From assembly GCA_020226215.1 (NCBI GenBank), contig CM035225.1:11729868-11793867 (forward strand): a stretch of DNA of 64,000 nucleotides, read 5' to 3'. Below the pieces are notes generated by a model. That model made no database searches, was not told the origin of the DNA, and worked only from the letters and a program-made list of their open reading frames with translations. Made by a program: the position numbers and the translations under genes. Positions 50,225 to 61,392 of the stretch are shown piece after piece (the first letter of the stretch is position 1; each line of letters starts with the position of its first letter). The stretch is from Sindora glabra. Its lineage: Eukaryota > Streptophyta > Magnoliopsida > Fabales > Fabaceae.

Positions 50225-50446
50225 ATGGAATCTGAGGACTTAAATTTGAACAAAGACTCAGCTGCTGCTGGTGCCGGAAACAACAGCAGAAGTGGTGGTG
50301 GGTTCACTGATAGAAGCAAAGTGAGGATTTTGTTATGTGATAATGATAACAGGGGTTCTGATGAGGTTTTTACTCTTCTTTTGACATGTTCTTATCAGAT
50401 TAGCAGACAGCCGAGACAGAAACCTTAGGATTGTACATCGAATTGT
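50225..50446 (+). pseudogene. TOC1/PRR1-like pseudo-response regulator, first-exon fragment
   Basis: The ATG at 50225 opens MESEDLNLNKDSAAAGAG, a Gly/Ser stretch, then DRSKVRILLCDNDNRGSDEV and FTLLLTCSYQ. This is the start of the pseudo-receiver domain of TOC1 (PRR1), the evening repressor of the plant circadian clock. The real protein is about 550 residues with a C-terminal CCT domain; here only about 58 recognisable residues remain. After CSYQ the sequence is scrambled and stops at 50426-50428. I prefer this start to the upstream in-frame ATG (50195) because family members begin with short acidic leaders like MESED. The leader to about 49430 looks like genuine 5' UTR, including CT-rich sequence and a possible leader intron donor (CAG|GTATAT, 49668). 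No CCT domain is found in the window. Confidence 0.8.
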
Positions 50447-50512
50447 AAGTTTGTTTATTGGATATTTTTAGAGGGGTTTTAAAGGTACGATGATTTGACT
50501 AATACTTGATAG

Positions 50513-51385
50513 TAGAGCTGTTAATGGGTTCATTTGACCCAAGCCAGGCCAAAGCCCATGAAGATAAATAAGTTTTAAATTTTGACTTGTCATTAAGCTC
50601 ATAAAAAATTTAGTCCATTTATTCATTAAAGTCAAAGCTTAAATTTATGGGTAAAATCCGGGCTTAGTCCATAAGCCTATTATTAATTTGCATTATTAAA
50701 TTAAAAAATGGATAAAATATATAATTATTCATTGTGCTATTTTATTTTGCTATGAGATAATGTTTTATGCATTCTTTTCTTTGTTATTTGTTTATTAATT
50801 GTTGGATCATATAAGTTCATTTTTATTTGTTTGGTTAAGAGTCATGTCATGTTTCAGGTAGTTCAACGACTCTCTAGACCCAGCAAAACACCTCAATTTG
50901 TTTGTGCTATTAGAAGAAGTAGGAACAATAATATGCAACGGGAATTTAAATTCTTAATATTGAAAGAAAACAACGCTAAAAAGATGTTATGGCGTCACAA
51001 TATTTTACATTTAGCACATAATATTTTGAAATATATATTTTGTTCCTACTATCCTTTCATATACTTGATGAGTGACATATCTAAAAATAAAAAAACAACA
51101 ACCAAATCAAATTACATTCTAGGCTCTGGCATCATAATTGGATTTACAAAATTGAGGTGAATTCTCAAAATTAGAACATAATTATTGAGAAAACTCAAGT
51201 TAAAAAGGAAAAAAAAAATTTGAAGATTTGAGTTTGGACTTAACGCAAGTTAAATTTGAACTGAGTTCATATTATATAAAAGTAGTATCCATCTAATGGG
51301 CTTATTTATAGCTCAAAATAATAAATTGGGCTAATAGCTTATTGGACTAAGCTCAGTAAGCCCCCGAATTTTTCTAATCTATGAA
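50513..51385. repeat. Possible hAT-like or other inverted-repeat element
   Basis: GAGCTGTTAATGGGTTC, AAAGCCCATGAAG and GGGCTTAGTCCATAAGCC on the left are mirrored by GGGCTTATTTATAGC, GGGCTAATAGC and CTAAGCTCAGTAAGCCC on the right. This pattern is common in plant non-autonomous hAT elements that begin near GCTGTTAATGGG. Ends and target duplication could not be fixed. The open frame 50831-51160 inside has no recognised homology. Confidence 0.3.
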
Positions 51386-51671
51386 GACCTCCACTTGATG
51401 GGTCCTCGCTTCGCTTATCTATACAATTTGAAAACTAGCAACAGTAACATGTGAATTCTATGTCTATAGGAGATTGTTTCTTTAAATTATGGGATGTGAT
51501 AATTAAGTGGGTTATATGGGAAGGCCTATATTGTGACCGACAGAAACGCCGGCGAGACGTTAGCAATGAAATTATAAGTACAATTCTAAAATCCCCTTTG
51601 TAAGCCCTGTATAAAATTAATATTTTAATTTATGATAACTTATACAAATATATGAATTTGCTCTTGTGATA

Positions 51672-54429
51672 AAGATATCCAATGGTCTTGGTGAATATTT
51701 AGAGAAGGAAATGATGAATCACAGAGTCCTTCAACGTCCCCATATAATTGAGTTCAAGGAGGTTTGTGCTAATTTCTTGTGCATATTATTTTATATATTA
51801 AGTATAGGGCATGAGGCTTGACTTGTATAATATATGTATAGTCTGTTTGATAAGGATACTAATAAATCTTGAATACAGGTAGTTTTGGATAACAAAATAC
51901 TTGGGATAGATATGGAGCTTGCTGAGGGTGGACGTCTCTTCGATAGCCTTCTCGTTGAAAAATTTGATGAAACAAAGGTCTAAAGTTTATATGTTTTCCT
52001 TAATTACATATTCTTAGCATGTTATATTTGTAACTTCAATGCTATGTTTAGATTTGAAAATTGAAGTTGGTGATTTAATTATCAAGAAATTTGAATTTTA
52101 TAGATTAAAATGTTTTGTATAATAGTATATAATTAGATAGAATTTTTGAATTATATAAACATTTTAAGTAAAGAATTTGACATTTTAAATTCAATTAAAA
52201 TAAATATTATTTTATAAGTTCTATATTTAATCTTGAAACACTATATTAACTATCATTCTTCATTCATGAAAATTAAACAAAATTATTATTTTTCAAGTGT
52301 AAAATTTCAATTTCTTGAATGTTTTATCTAAAAGCAACACAAAAAATTTCCCTTCTTAGTAATCTTACAATTCTGATTGGAGTTCATACTTCTATTCAAG
52401 CATTCCTTTTTCATTGGTGGAAAATAAAAGCCTTTGTTTCATTTCATGCTTGAAAACTGTTTCAACTAAAGCCTTTATTTCATTTCAGGCTAGAAAAGTG
52501 TTCCAACAATTAATTGCAGGACTTAGTTATATCCATTTTAAGGTACATGAAATTCTGGTTGAGAACTAATTTTATTTAATATTTTTAGTTTATTAATTGG
52601 TGTTTCTTTCCTTTTTTATAGCAAATTTGCCATCGAGATTTAAAGCCAAGCAGCATCTTATTGAACTCTGCAGGGGATTTGAAAATTTGTGATTTTGTTT
52701 TTTTTTTTAAGGTTTGTGAGATATAATGTATTGGTTTTAACATATATATGAGCATTTGAGATGTATAACTCAGAAAAATTTTTCTTCTGAGTTAATTTTC
52801 CATCTTTTGTAGTCTTCTGAGATGGAATCAATAGCAAGAACTAAAGCTGGTACAGAAGGCTACCTTGCTCCCGAAGTTGAAGTTCTGCATGATACGTTGA
52901 TTGAACCAGGTCAAGCCTATGATGATAAGGCATTTTTTTTTAATTTTTTGAAAAAAAAAGAGTAAAGATTGTGATGGCCATGAAAAGCAAAAGGTATGAG
53001 CGTAGTTACATATATAATATAATATAATATTCCATAAATAGAGAACATAATTCCCATCGTTGATTAGAATTTTAAAAATTAATTTGTATTTTTAATAAAT
53101 TAAAGCTGTTTAGTTAAATAAAATATATAGTGCAATAAAATTGGAATTTGTCAAATATTTTTTTCATTTATATTTTGGGACCAACACATGCATTATATTA
53201 CAAGATAATTTTTTTACTGTACACAGCATTTTCCAACATTGACAACACAAAAACTATATTAATATGAAAATTTTATACTTCTTTATCATTAAAATATGAA
53301 ATGAAAGATTTTTTAAGGATATAAATCATACTACATAATATAAAGTATCTGAGTAATAAAAAATTTTAGGGACCTATTAGTCTGCCTCTTATATGAGAAA
53401 AAAATCTTAAAAGATGAGAGAAGATTAATGATAATAACTGTTTGATCCATATTGTGCAGCGAGCTGATATGTGGGTTTGTGGAGTCATCCTTTATGAGAT
53501 GTTGACGAGCATTCTTCCAGATGTAAGGTTTTTTTCTTCATTCGTATTATTAATTTTATGTTGTTGTTTCACCAACTGATAATCCATTTAATTAGAATAT
53601 GTGTGCTTCTCATACCCAAATTTAAATATGTGTTGCCTTCTTATCAGGCGAAATAATCTTACTCCATGCATAAACTCAATCCAAGTATCTGAAGAGTGCA
53701 AAGATATTCTTCATCGGCTTGTTGTCGAAGATCCAAATGATGTAGGTACATACTACGTAGCTGAAAGCTGCATTCTCTATTTTTTTTTTTAATTAAAGGC
53801 AAATTACAATGACTTCCATTGAGATTTTATCCGATCACACTTCATATCTGTTAATCTATTATCATTAGAAAATATAATAATTTTAATTGTAGATAATTTT
53901 TCCATATTTTGTTAAACAAATCTACTTTTTTTTTAAAAAAGGAAACTATAAGCCTAATGTGTTTTTCGTTTTTCAATAAAAAGGCATATTGTATATAAAA
54001 ATATAAAAAAAATATTTTTCAATCATTAAAAATAATATTAGGGAATGAATTACAGTTAAATAATTAAAATTATTGTATTTGTGAAAGAATGAACAAGTGA
54101 ATTGTATAATTTTGAAAAATAAAAGATGTCTGATATAATTGAATCAAATTGCAAAGGAGATGGATGTGATTTGCCCTTTTTTTAAATATATCAACAACCA
54201 CTGTATCATCAAACTATTTCCAATTATTAAGAGAAAAGATTTTCAAAAGAAAATTAAAACTGATATTAATTGAAGTATATTATGTGTGTTGTACTGTATC
54301 AACCTAATAATTCAGCTCTTTTTGTAGAGGATCGCAGCTTTAGAAGTTATGGAGCACCCTTGGTATACAAGGGATTTACATCCAGACTTGATAGCTGAAG
54401 CAAAAGATTTCCGTATCAACCATTTCTAA
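51672..54429 (+). pseudogene. SnRK2-like serine/threonine kinase fragment, catalytically dead
   Basis: Eight exons with mostly intact GT-AG sites: about 51672-51761 (EKEMMNHRVLQRPHIIEFKE), 51879-51977 (LGIDMELAEGGRLFDSLL), 52489-52542 (ARKVFQQLIAGLSYIH), 52622-52711 (QICHRDLKPSSILL, LKICDF), 52813-52929 (TKAGTEGYLAPEV), 53460-53522 (ADMWVCGVILYEML), 53648-53741 (VSEECKDILHRLVVEDP), 54328-54429 (ALEVMEHPWYTRDLHPDL). The exon borders and motifs fit plant SnRK2 kinases of abscisic-acid and osmotic-stress signalling. Missing: the glycine loop and catalytic Lys region in front, and the regulatory C-terminus behind. HRDLKxxN has Ser for Asn, DFG reads DFV, and the donor after 52929 is GC. One junction (53522/53648) appears to shift frame. 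The last exon runs directly into RLP sequence at about 54425, which supplies its stop. A related SnRK subfamily is possible. Confidence 0.8.
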
Positions 54430-54775
54430 TCTATTATTTAATAATCTCAAGACATTTAATGAGATGCACCCAAAAAAACACTTTTTTTGATATTTTTCCT
54501 AAAAGATTGTTGTAGGCTAAATGTAAAATCTTCAAGTTTGATCTCTCTGCAATTGAAGCAAAGATATATCCATCAATGTTATTATTCGAGACATTTAGAT
54601 ATTCTAATTTTTGGAAGAGAGAATCCTATATTTTTGTGGAAGCATACCTTGAATCATGTTGTGTGATACCTTTAGTTAAAGGTAGTTATCCATTTGTTCA
54701 TGACAATTAGATGGAAGTTGGAAAGATCCATTGAAAGCATTGTGGTTTAATATCACACTTTCTAATTGCTCCTCA
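54425..54775 (-). pseudogene. RLP gene fragment
   Basis: Aligns at roughly 80 percent with 26490-26825 of the intact RLP gene on the same strand: CTAATCTATTA, TTCCTRAAAGATTGTTGTAGGCTAAA, GACATYTAGATATTCTAA and GATCCATTGAAAG are shared. Translation is broken by stops. It begins abruptly at the end of the kinase fragment and ends near 54775. In RLP coordinates it starts within about 50 bp of where the pseudogene at 45520-46905 stops. Confidence 0.85.
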
Positions 54776-55039
54776 CATGAAGGCTTGCATCCTTTTATTC
54801 TAATATTTGCAAACCTAAACAGCAAGTAAAAACGCAAAGTAACGTAAAACTTCAATAGACTGAACTCTACCAATAATAGGTTTAATGTAATTAGGTTCAA
54901 TTTCTTCTAAGTTCAATAACCTGAACATGACTAATAGCAAAGCTTTTATTATTTATTTTTTCAGAACAAAAAGACAACATAAAACTTCAATTTTCAATTA
55001 CATGTATCTATAAATGCTTAAGGGAGAACAAAAGATATT
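54776..55039. other. Gene-free DNA
   Basis: No recognisable feature between the RLP fragment and the tandem duplication. Confidence 0.5.
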
Positions 55040-55391
55040 GAAGCAAACTAAATGTTAACACTTGCTGCATAATGGATTTGCTATAATGCTGAAATTATTT
55101 TTAGCAAGTCATCATGATGTTTTCCTTGTTGTTGTTAAATTGACTCCAAAAACAAAAATTTAGTAGAAAGCTATTGAATTATATATGCATAAGCATTTAA
55201 CCTAATCATATGTAAATCGAAGCAAACTAAATGTTAACACTTGCTGCATAATGGATTTGCCATGATGCTGAAATTATTTTTAGCAAGTCATCATGATGTT
55301 TTTCTTGTTGTTGTTAAATTGACTCCAAAAAAAACTTAGAAGAAAGCTATTGAATCATATATGTATAAGCATTTAACCTAATCATATGTGT
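55040..55391. repeat. 179-bp tandem duplication
   Basis: GAAGCAAACTAAATGTTAAC starts at 55040 and again at 55219. The two units are over 90 percent identical through TTTAACCTAATCATATGT, which indicates a relatively recent duplication. Non-coding. Confidence 0.95.
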
Positions 55392-55498
55392 ATACCTATC
55401 ATCGATATATTTCTATTTCATCTTTTGAATCAAACTATCTAATTTCTCATTTATACTAGTCTAAGAGCAAAGCCTTGACATAAGATGATAAGGTATTG

Positions 55499-56192
55499 TG
55501 TCATAAGATGGTTACTGTGAGATTCTCATAGATAAATGTAATTGATTTAAGGTAAGACTTGATAAAAAAAATCAATCATGTTATGGATGACCTATAGCTA
55601 AGATTTGGAATCAATCCGACTTGTATACTATTTTTCCTAATTTTTCTAAATTTAAGGGTATTTTGTTAATTTTAGTATGGTTTAAGAGTTTGGAGGTGCT
55701 TGAGAAACTTGTATTTGTGATCCGACTAAGCAACTAAAGTAATGTGAAAAGGGCATATGATGACTTGCAAAAAGTATGTCTACTTGTATTGTATAAGCTT
55801 TTGTTTAAAATGCTTTTTAAAAAGGGTGAAATGTTAGAAGGGTTGGGGGCGCCTAGACATTAAGCTAGAGACTTAAGTGTATTATCTTGTGACCATCCCT
55901 TACACACTCAAAACTATAGAATAAGGTATATACCAAGCAAACAAAGTATCTTTCTTTCTATTCAAATTTATCTCTTTTGTCATGTAATTCTTGGAGGCTT
56001 TTGATGTGAGGAGATTTTACTGATCAATATGCATAGGTACCTTTGTGACATTTGATTGTGGCTTGCAAACTTGTGAGTTCCATCATTTATTCCAAGAAAG
56101 TTGTATGGCTTTAATGGGAAGGGTGACATATTTTCTAAGAGTGGCAAGCATGCATCATATGATTTTAGCTAGAAAGCTATTAGCTAGTGATA
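55499..56192 (+). repeat. 5' LTR of LARD-like copy 2
   Basis: 694 bp, starting TGTCATAAGATGG and ending GTGATA (expected GTGACA) just before the primer-binding site. Shares CTATTTTTCCTAATTTT, AAAAAGTATGTCTACTTG and ACTATAGAATAAGGTATATAC with the right LTR. Confidence 0.8.
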
Positions 56193-57861
56193 GATGGTAT
56201 TAAAGCTCGATTTATGTTAGAGGGCTAAGATTAGGTAGGTTACAATAGGTTCAAATGCGGCTTGTTCAATTCTATATGAGTAAGTGTGAAGTAGTCATTC
56301 TCAAACTCAGAGGAGTCATTGCCAAAGACATAATCAAAAGGTACAATAGATTAGATCGACCTAAGAAGCTAATATGTGGATGGATGATGCATTCAAGTGA
56401 GCGTGGATTGGTGCATTATATGCAAGCATTTATACTAGAGAGCTAGCTTGCCTATGTGCTCAGGATGTTGGTTATGCACTCATTCATAATAATGGCATCA
56501 AGGGATGTAAGACCAATATCTTAAAGGATGAGTGAATTGATAGCCAATCTAGTAAGAGAAATATCAATCTTGTTAGAGGGCTTAACTATTTTTGGAGGAG
56601 TGTGTTGAAGCCAAAGGGTGAAACCATGGTCATGTAGAAATGCATGACCATTGTTAATGGACATATCCTAAGGAATGGCACATTAAACTAATATGTCAAG
56701 TGAATTACTTCAAAAAGAGTAGTCCAAAATCATGTTAAGGTAGTCTAAAGGGATTGTTTATACCTCTTAGAGGAGTATAGCCAGAGGGTAGAGCTAAGAT
56801 TTAGAGGAATTAATGCAATGTTCATAATTTATATGTATAATAGAGAGTGTGCAATCTCCCACAAAATTTTTCAATGTAGTAGGCTAGGCTAGGCTACATA
56901 ATTGATCAATGGAGTGCAACAAGAACTTGGAAGAGAGGTAGCAGACTAGTACTACAAAGCCACATTATTAAGAAACTTTGTAGCAATGACAATGAGTTCA
57001 CATTTGTTTATGCATAAGTGAAATAAAACTTGAGCCAAAATGTGAAAGGATTTTATGCTTAACCCCTTTCAAAGTGTTGAAGTAAAAGAGTCATTAAAGG
57101 ATGAGTCAAAGAAGTCTTCAAAAGACATATAAAGGAAAGGTTGTAAGGACTATGGTGCTAGAGTGCATCAACTCTAACAATGAGTAATGGTAGCTGATGA
57201 GATGTTAGAGGCTATCAATTAAGAAAGGATCGAAGGATATAATCAAGTATAAAAGTGGTATTACAGAGTGTTATGAATTATCAAAAGCAATGCAAGCAAA
57301 CTTATGAGGAAGGTTATGGGGCCTATGCATAGGTCATATGTAAGTCTTGGTGCTTGCACCAATGAAATAGGATACTAGGTGTAAGACATTTGTTAATAGG
57401 TAGTTCAAAGTGTTAAGTGTTGTTCATGAGCTATAAAGTAAATACACACTTTTGCTATAAAGGTGGTATTCATGCAACTTGTAGAGGCAGTGAGCTCACA
57501 ATTATAGAAGTGACTACCCATTGGATGAGTTTTAGAGGTAATGAGTTTAGGAGAGCCTATGGAAAAGTGACATTAGAAGGTGCCGAAATACCTTAATAGG
57601 AGTCTATAGAGGTAACCACTTAAGAAATTTATGGAGGATGCAATTGGCTTAGAGGATACTGATATTATAGAGATAACAACCTAATTTTGAGATAAAAAAT
57701 ATTTATACCATTCAAAAAGACAAGCATGAGTGATTGATGTAATAATTCAAAGGAGTAAGCTAGACATTAACATGAAGTTTCAAGAGAGTGAGTAGATTCT
57801 TTATGGTGTCATGTTAGATTGAGATGTCAATAAAGGTATTGACATTTGAAATAGGAGAGAA
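56193..57861 (+). other. Conserved non-coding interior of LARD-like copy 2
   Basis: No open frame with a retrotransposon domain; the longest (56255-56446) is not conserved as a frame in copy 1. Starts with the primer-binding site and ends with the polypurine tract. Confidence 0.7.
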
Positions 57862-58590
57862 AGTCACAAGTTGGCAATTGCAATAGTCTAACAAGCAAAT
57901 ATGCTCAGTTTAAGATAAGACTTAATGGAAAAATCAAGCATATTGTGCAAAACCTATTGCTAAAATTTAAGATCAATCTAATTTATGTACTATTTTTTCT
58001 TAATTTTCCTAATTTTAGGGTATTTCGATAATTTTAGCATGGTTTGAGAATTCGAAGTAATTTGAGAAGCCTATATTTCTGATCTTGACATTTTTATCTT
58101 CAAGGCAGTACATTTTAATGCTAATCAAACACCTAAAGCAATGCAGAAAAGGCTTATAATGTCTCGAGAAAAGTATGTTTACTTATGTTAGGTCGACTTT
58201 TGTTCAAAATACTCTTTAAAAGGGGTGGAGTGTCAAAAAGGCTAATTGGGCACCTAGACACTAAACTATGGACTTGAGTATGTTGACTTGTAGCCATCTT
58301 CTATACATTCAAAACTATGGAACAAGGTATATACTAATTGAATAAAGTGTCTTTCTTTTATTCAAATTTATCCCTTTTGACCTATTATTTCTGAAAGTTC
58401 TTGGTGTGGGGAGATCTTATGGATCAATATATGCAAGTGAGGGTAACATTTGATTATAGCTTATGGACTTATATGTTCTGTCATATAATCCAAGAATGCC
58501 ATGCGGATTTAATGAAAAGGTTGGTGTGTTTGCCAAGAGTGGCAAAAAAGCATCAAATGGTTTCAGCTAGAAGGCTACTAGTCCATGACA
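57862..58590 (+). repeat. 3' LTR of LARD-like copy 2
   Basis: 729 bp, starting AGTCACAAGTTGGC (expected TGTCAC) after the polypurine tract and ending CCATGACA. The open frame 58401-58607 lies inside the LTR and is not a gene. Confidence 0.8.
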
Positions 58591-59887
58591 AATTATCATA
58601 TTCATAAGATGATAATGTTTAATTTTCTCCATTTTCAAGCTTTACATCCTTTAAAGGTTTATGTTCCACATATCAATTTAAAAATGTACAATTGGCACTA
58701 AATTTTTTTAGAGTCATGAATAGCAATGAATATCTCTTTGTTTGTTTTAGGCCATGAACCTATGATATCAAGTCAAGTCATACGACAATGTCTCTAAGGG
58801 ATGGGTTATGGCTCCTTCCTTGCTCATCCATTCTAATACCTGACATAAAATATAGTGAAAACAATGAAGCTACTTATAAGTTAAGTGATCTTTGCCTAAA
58901 TGTGTCTTCCTAATTATATCTATGGCAACCTTTTAGTTTTTTCTATCCTTTTCCATGTATATATCAAAGGAACAAAATCAAATCTAAAGAAAAGTACATA
59001 TAAAATTGAATCAAATTATTCAATGCATAGCTTTCCTATTGTTGCAATTTTTTCTTAACTTTGATTCTTTGAGGTCATGAAGGATGGTTTTGTTTTCACG
59101 AAGTATAGGGCAAAATAGGGGAAATTTGTTGTTTTGGCTACAACAACATGAAGTAAAAAGAGTGAAACCTTCACATGAGGTGCACACGGTCTAAGGCTAT
59201 CAAAATTAACTATCACCGAGTATTTTAGTTTATTCAAAACTTTTAGGGGCTAAATTGTTACAATAAAAAGTTTATGCATGGTATGTGATACTAATGAAAA
59301 GATCAGTGAGGTGATGTATACTTCCCCTAATAGCACATATAGATATATAACTAAATAATTTATAGGTAATTTTATCTTTTTACTTAATTTTTATGAATCA
59401 ATTGATCTAAAATATTGGGTTCTCCAACTTTTTCAAATTGGTTGATTTGAGGCTAATCAATTAATCAAAATAATTATTTATCAAATATCTAAAATAATTA
59501 TTTGACATGATCACTAAATTAAATATCCTCAAATTAATCAAAAGCTAATCAAACAATTAATAGCCAAACACCCCCAATGTCATTATATTTGATAACGGTG
59601 GAAGTGCTTTATATGTGAAAGTGTATAATATTGAAAAATAAGAAATGTTAAGTGTAATTAGGAGTCAAACTCAAGGGAGACTAATGCAATTATATTTGGC
59701 TATAATTTTATGATTCATGTTGTTTGTATATGTGGCTGGGGGAAGTTCTTCAAGAGATATAAGTAAATGATTTTCAAAAATGAAAGAGGTAAGTTTAATT
59801 AGGCCAAATTTAAAGGAGATTGATAGGTTTATTAATAATTAATATTAGTATCAGAACTAGTAAATTAGTAAATACTCTTGAAAAGGC
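58591..59887. other. Gene-free AT-rich DNA
   Basis: No recognisable gene or element. Open frame 59055-59237 has no family signal. Confidence 0.55.
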
Positions 59888-61160
59888 AGTTTCTTCCGTG
59901 CATGGAGCAATATCTCATGCATCGATGACTGGGTAATGCGGTAGTTTGTAAGCCACGCAGATCAATGGTGACGGCGGTAACCACTGATTTGGGGTGGTAT
60001 GGAAGTGAGAAGTTGAATTTACGAAGGAACCCCATTAATTTGTAAATGTTTCAATGAAGTCCTAATTAGTAAGTCCAGTCATGTGTTCATTGTCCACGTA
60101 GGATGGACGTGGATGGTGACTAGGCCGGTCATAACAGCACTGCCGTGGCATCAAATCTGAAGAGGTAGAATGGCTGGGCCGACAAGCGGCGAAGCATTTA
60201 TGGAGTAGCATCCGAATGACGATGACAATCACTTGGGTGTGAAGCCATGGCCGGCAGAGTGGCGGTCAGCCGAACCGATTGGGATAGGCAATACGGTAAG
60301 CGACATTGTTTATGGAGTCAACACAGCAGGGAAGATTTCGTGCAGTCAGACCAACTTTGCTGTCTCATGGAAATATAGGTGGGCGAAAGGAAAGGTATGA
60401 AGATTGGCCAGCGTCGTGCCCAAATGTAATGATGCGATACCAAAATTGATAATGGAGTTCTTGGGGTTGATGCATTGGTGATGGGTCGGTGGGCATTTCT
60501 GTCCGAGGCAGTAGAAAGTAGTAAAAACTCATTACCGGTATGGATTTGTCATGGTTGTCGTTTAATTGTTGATGAAATGCACAAGAGAATAAAGGTATAC
60601 TTTCTATATGCATAAAGGTGTTTGAAGAAATGCCGAAGAGAAGGCATCAATGTAAAATGTTTGGACATTGACTTTGATATGGAAGACAGATGATTGTTTG
60701 TTAGTGTAGAAGCAAGTCACAACGCACCACCATTGGAATGACTGCAAGGAAGATAGATGGAGGAGAACGTAGGTCGATAGTTGATTATGTAATACTTGGT
60801 ACTGTGAATTTGCAGAAGTATATTGCACGGTACCCAAGCACAAAAATGACGAAATTGTTGCCAGTGTAGTACTTGATATGTACTGCATTTGTTGCATGAT
60901 AAACAGGGTTGTATTTAGGAATCTTGAATGCAAACGGGAACAATTAGGATACCAAAGCAAATGATAATTTGATGTGACGAAGGTCAGTTGGATTTCCAAA
61001 TCTAACTCATCAATTAAATGTGACATTCTATTAATATTATGGGGGAGGTTTTGTGATTACAATAAAGTTCTAGATCTAATGCATACTTTCTGTGGGGTCC
61101 ACAAATTTCTCATCTACACAAATATAACACCGGTGCGTACCTCATGTCTGTTGCACTCGA
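59888..61160. other. GC/CpG-richer island of unknown origin
   Basis: Base composition changes sharply from the flanks: many CG dinucleotides (e.g. GGTGACGGCGGTAACC, GGCCGGTCATAAC, GACAAGCGGCGAAGC) in a window otherwise poor in them. Minus-strand open frames at 60365-60613 and 60604-61026 overlap by a few bases and have moderate complexity, but I recognise no domain. It could be a captured gene region, the leader of an unidentified retroelement, or a decayed gene. Confidence 0.5.
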
Positions 61161-61378
61161 GATAGAAAGTACTTCTTGAAAAATTCTATTAAGAGTCGAA
61201 GTTAGTTGAGTCAACTCGAGATTTGATATTATTGATTAAAAATTAATTAATTTAAAAAACCGTTTGAATTCAAATTAACGAAATTATTTTGATTTGAACC
61301 CATTTTGATAAAAGAAAATTATAAAGTTTGAAGTTTAGCTAAATTTAGCTCCAATCTATATTTAATATTTCCAATTGA

Positions 61379-61392
61379 TGCCAACGTTGGCA
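61379..61392. repeat. 14-bp perfect palindrome
   Basis: TGCCAACGTTGGCA. Isolated; meaning unknown. Confidence 0.9.

Larger units (their letters stand above)
55499..58590 (+). mobile_element. Non-coding LTR retrotransposon (LARD-like), copy 2
   Basis: LTRs at 55499-56192 and 57862-58590 flank 1.67 kb without gag or pol. After the left LTR comes TGGTATTAAAGCTC (56195-56208), a Met-tRNA-type primer-binding site. Before the right LTR is the purine run GAAATAGGAGAGAA (57848-57861). The interior matches copy 1 (20974-24191) in reverse complement at several places: around 56470-56540 against 22935-23000 and 56690-56880 against 22600-22800. The conserved interior therefore belongs to the family although it encodes nothing recognisable. 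No 5-bp target duplication is visible. Confidence 0.85.

Noticed and set aside
50831..51160. 109-residue plus-strand frame between the TOC1-like and kinase fragments
   Set aside because: Sits inside a probable inverted-repeat element and shows no recognisable domain.
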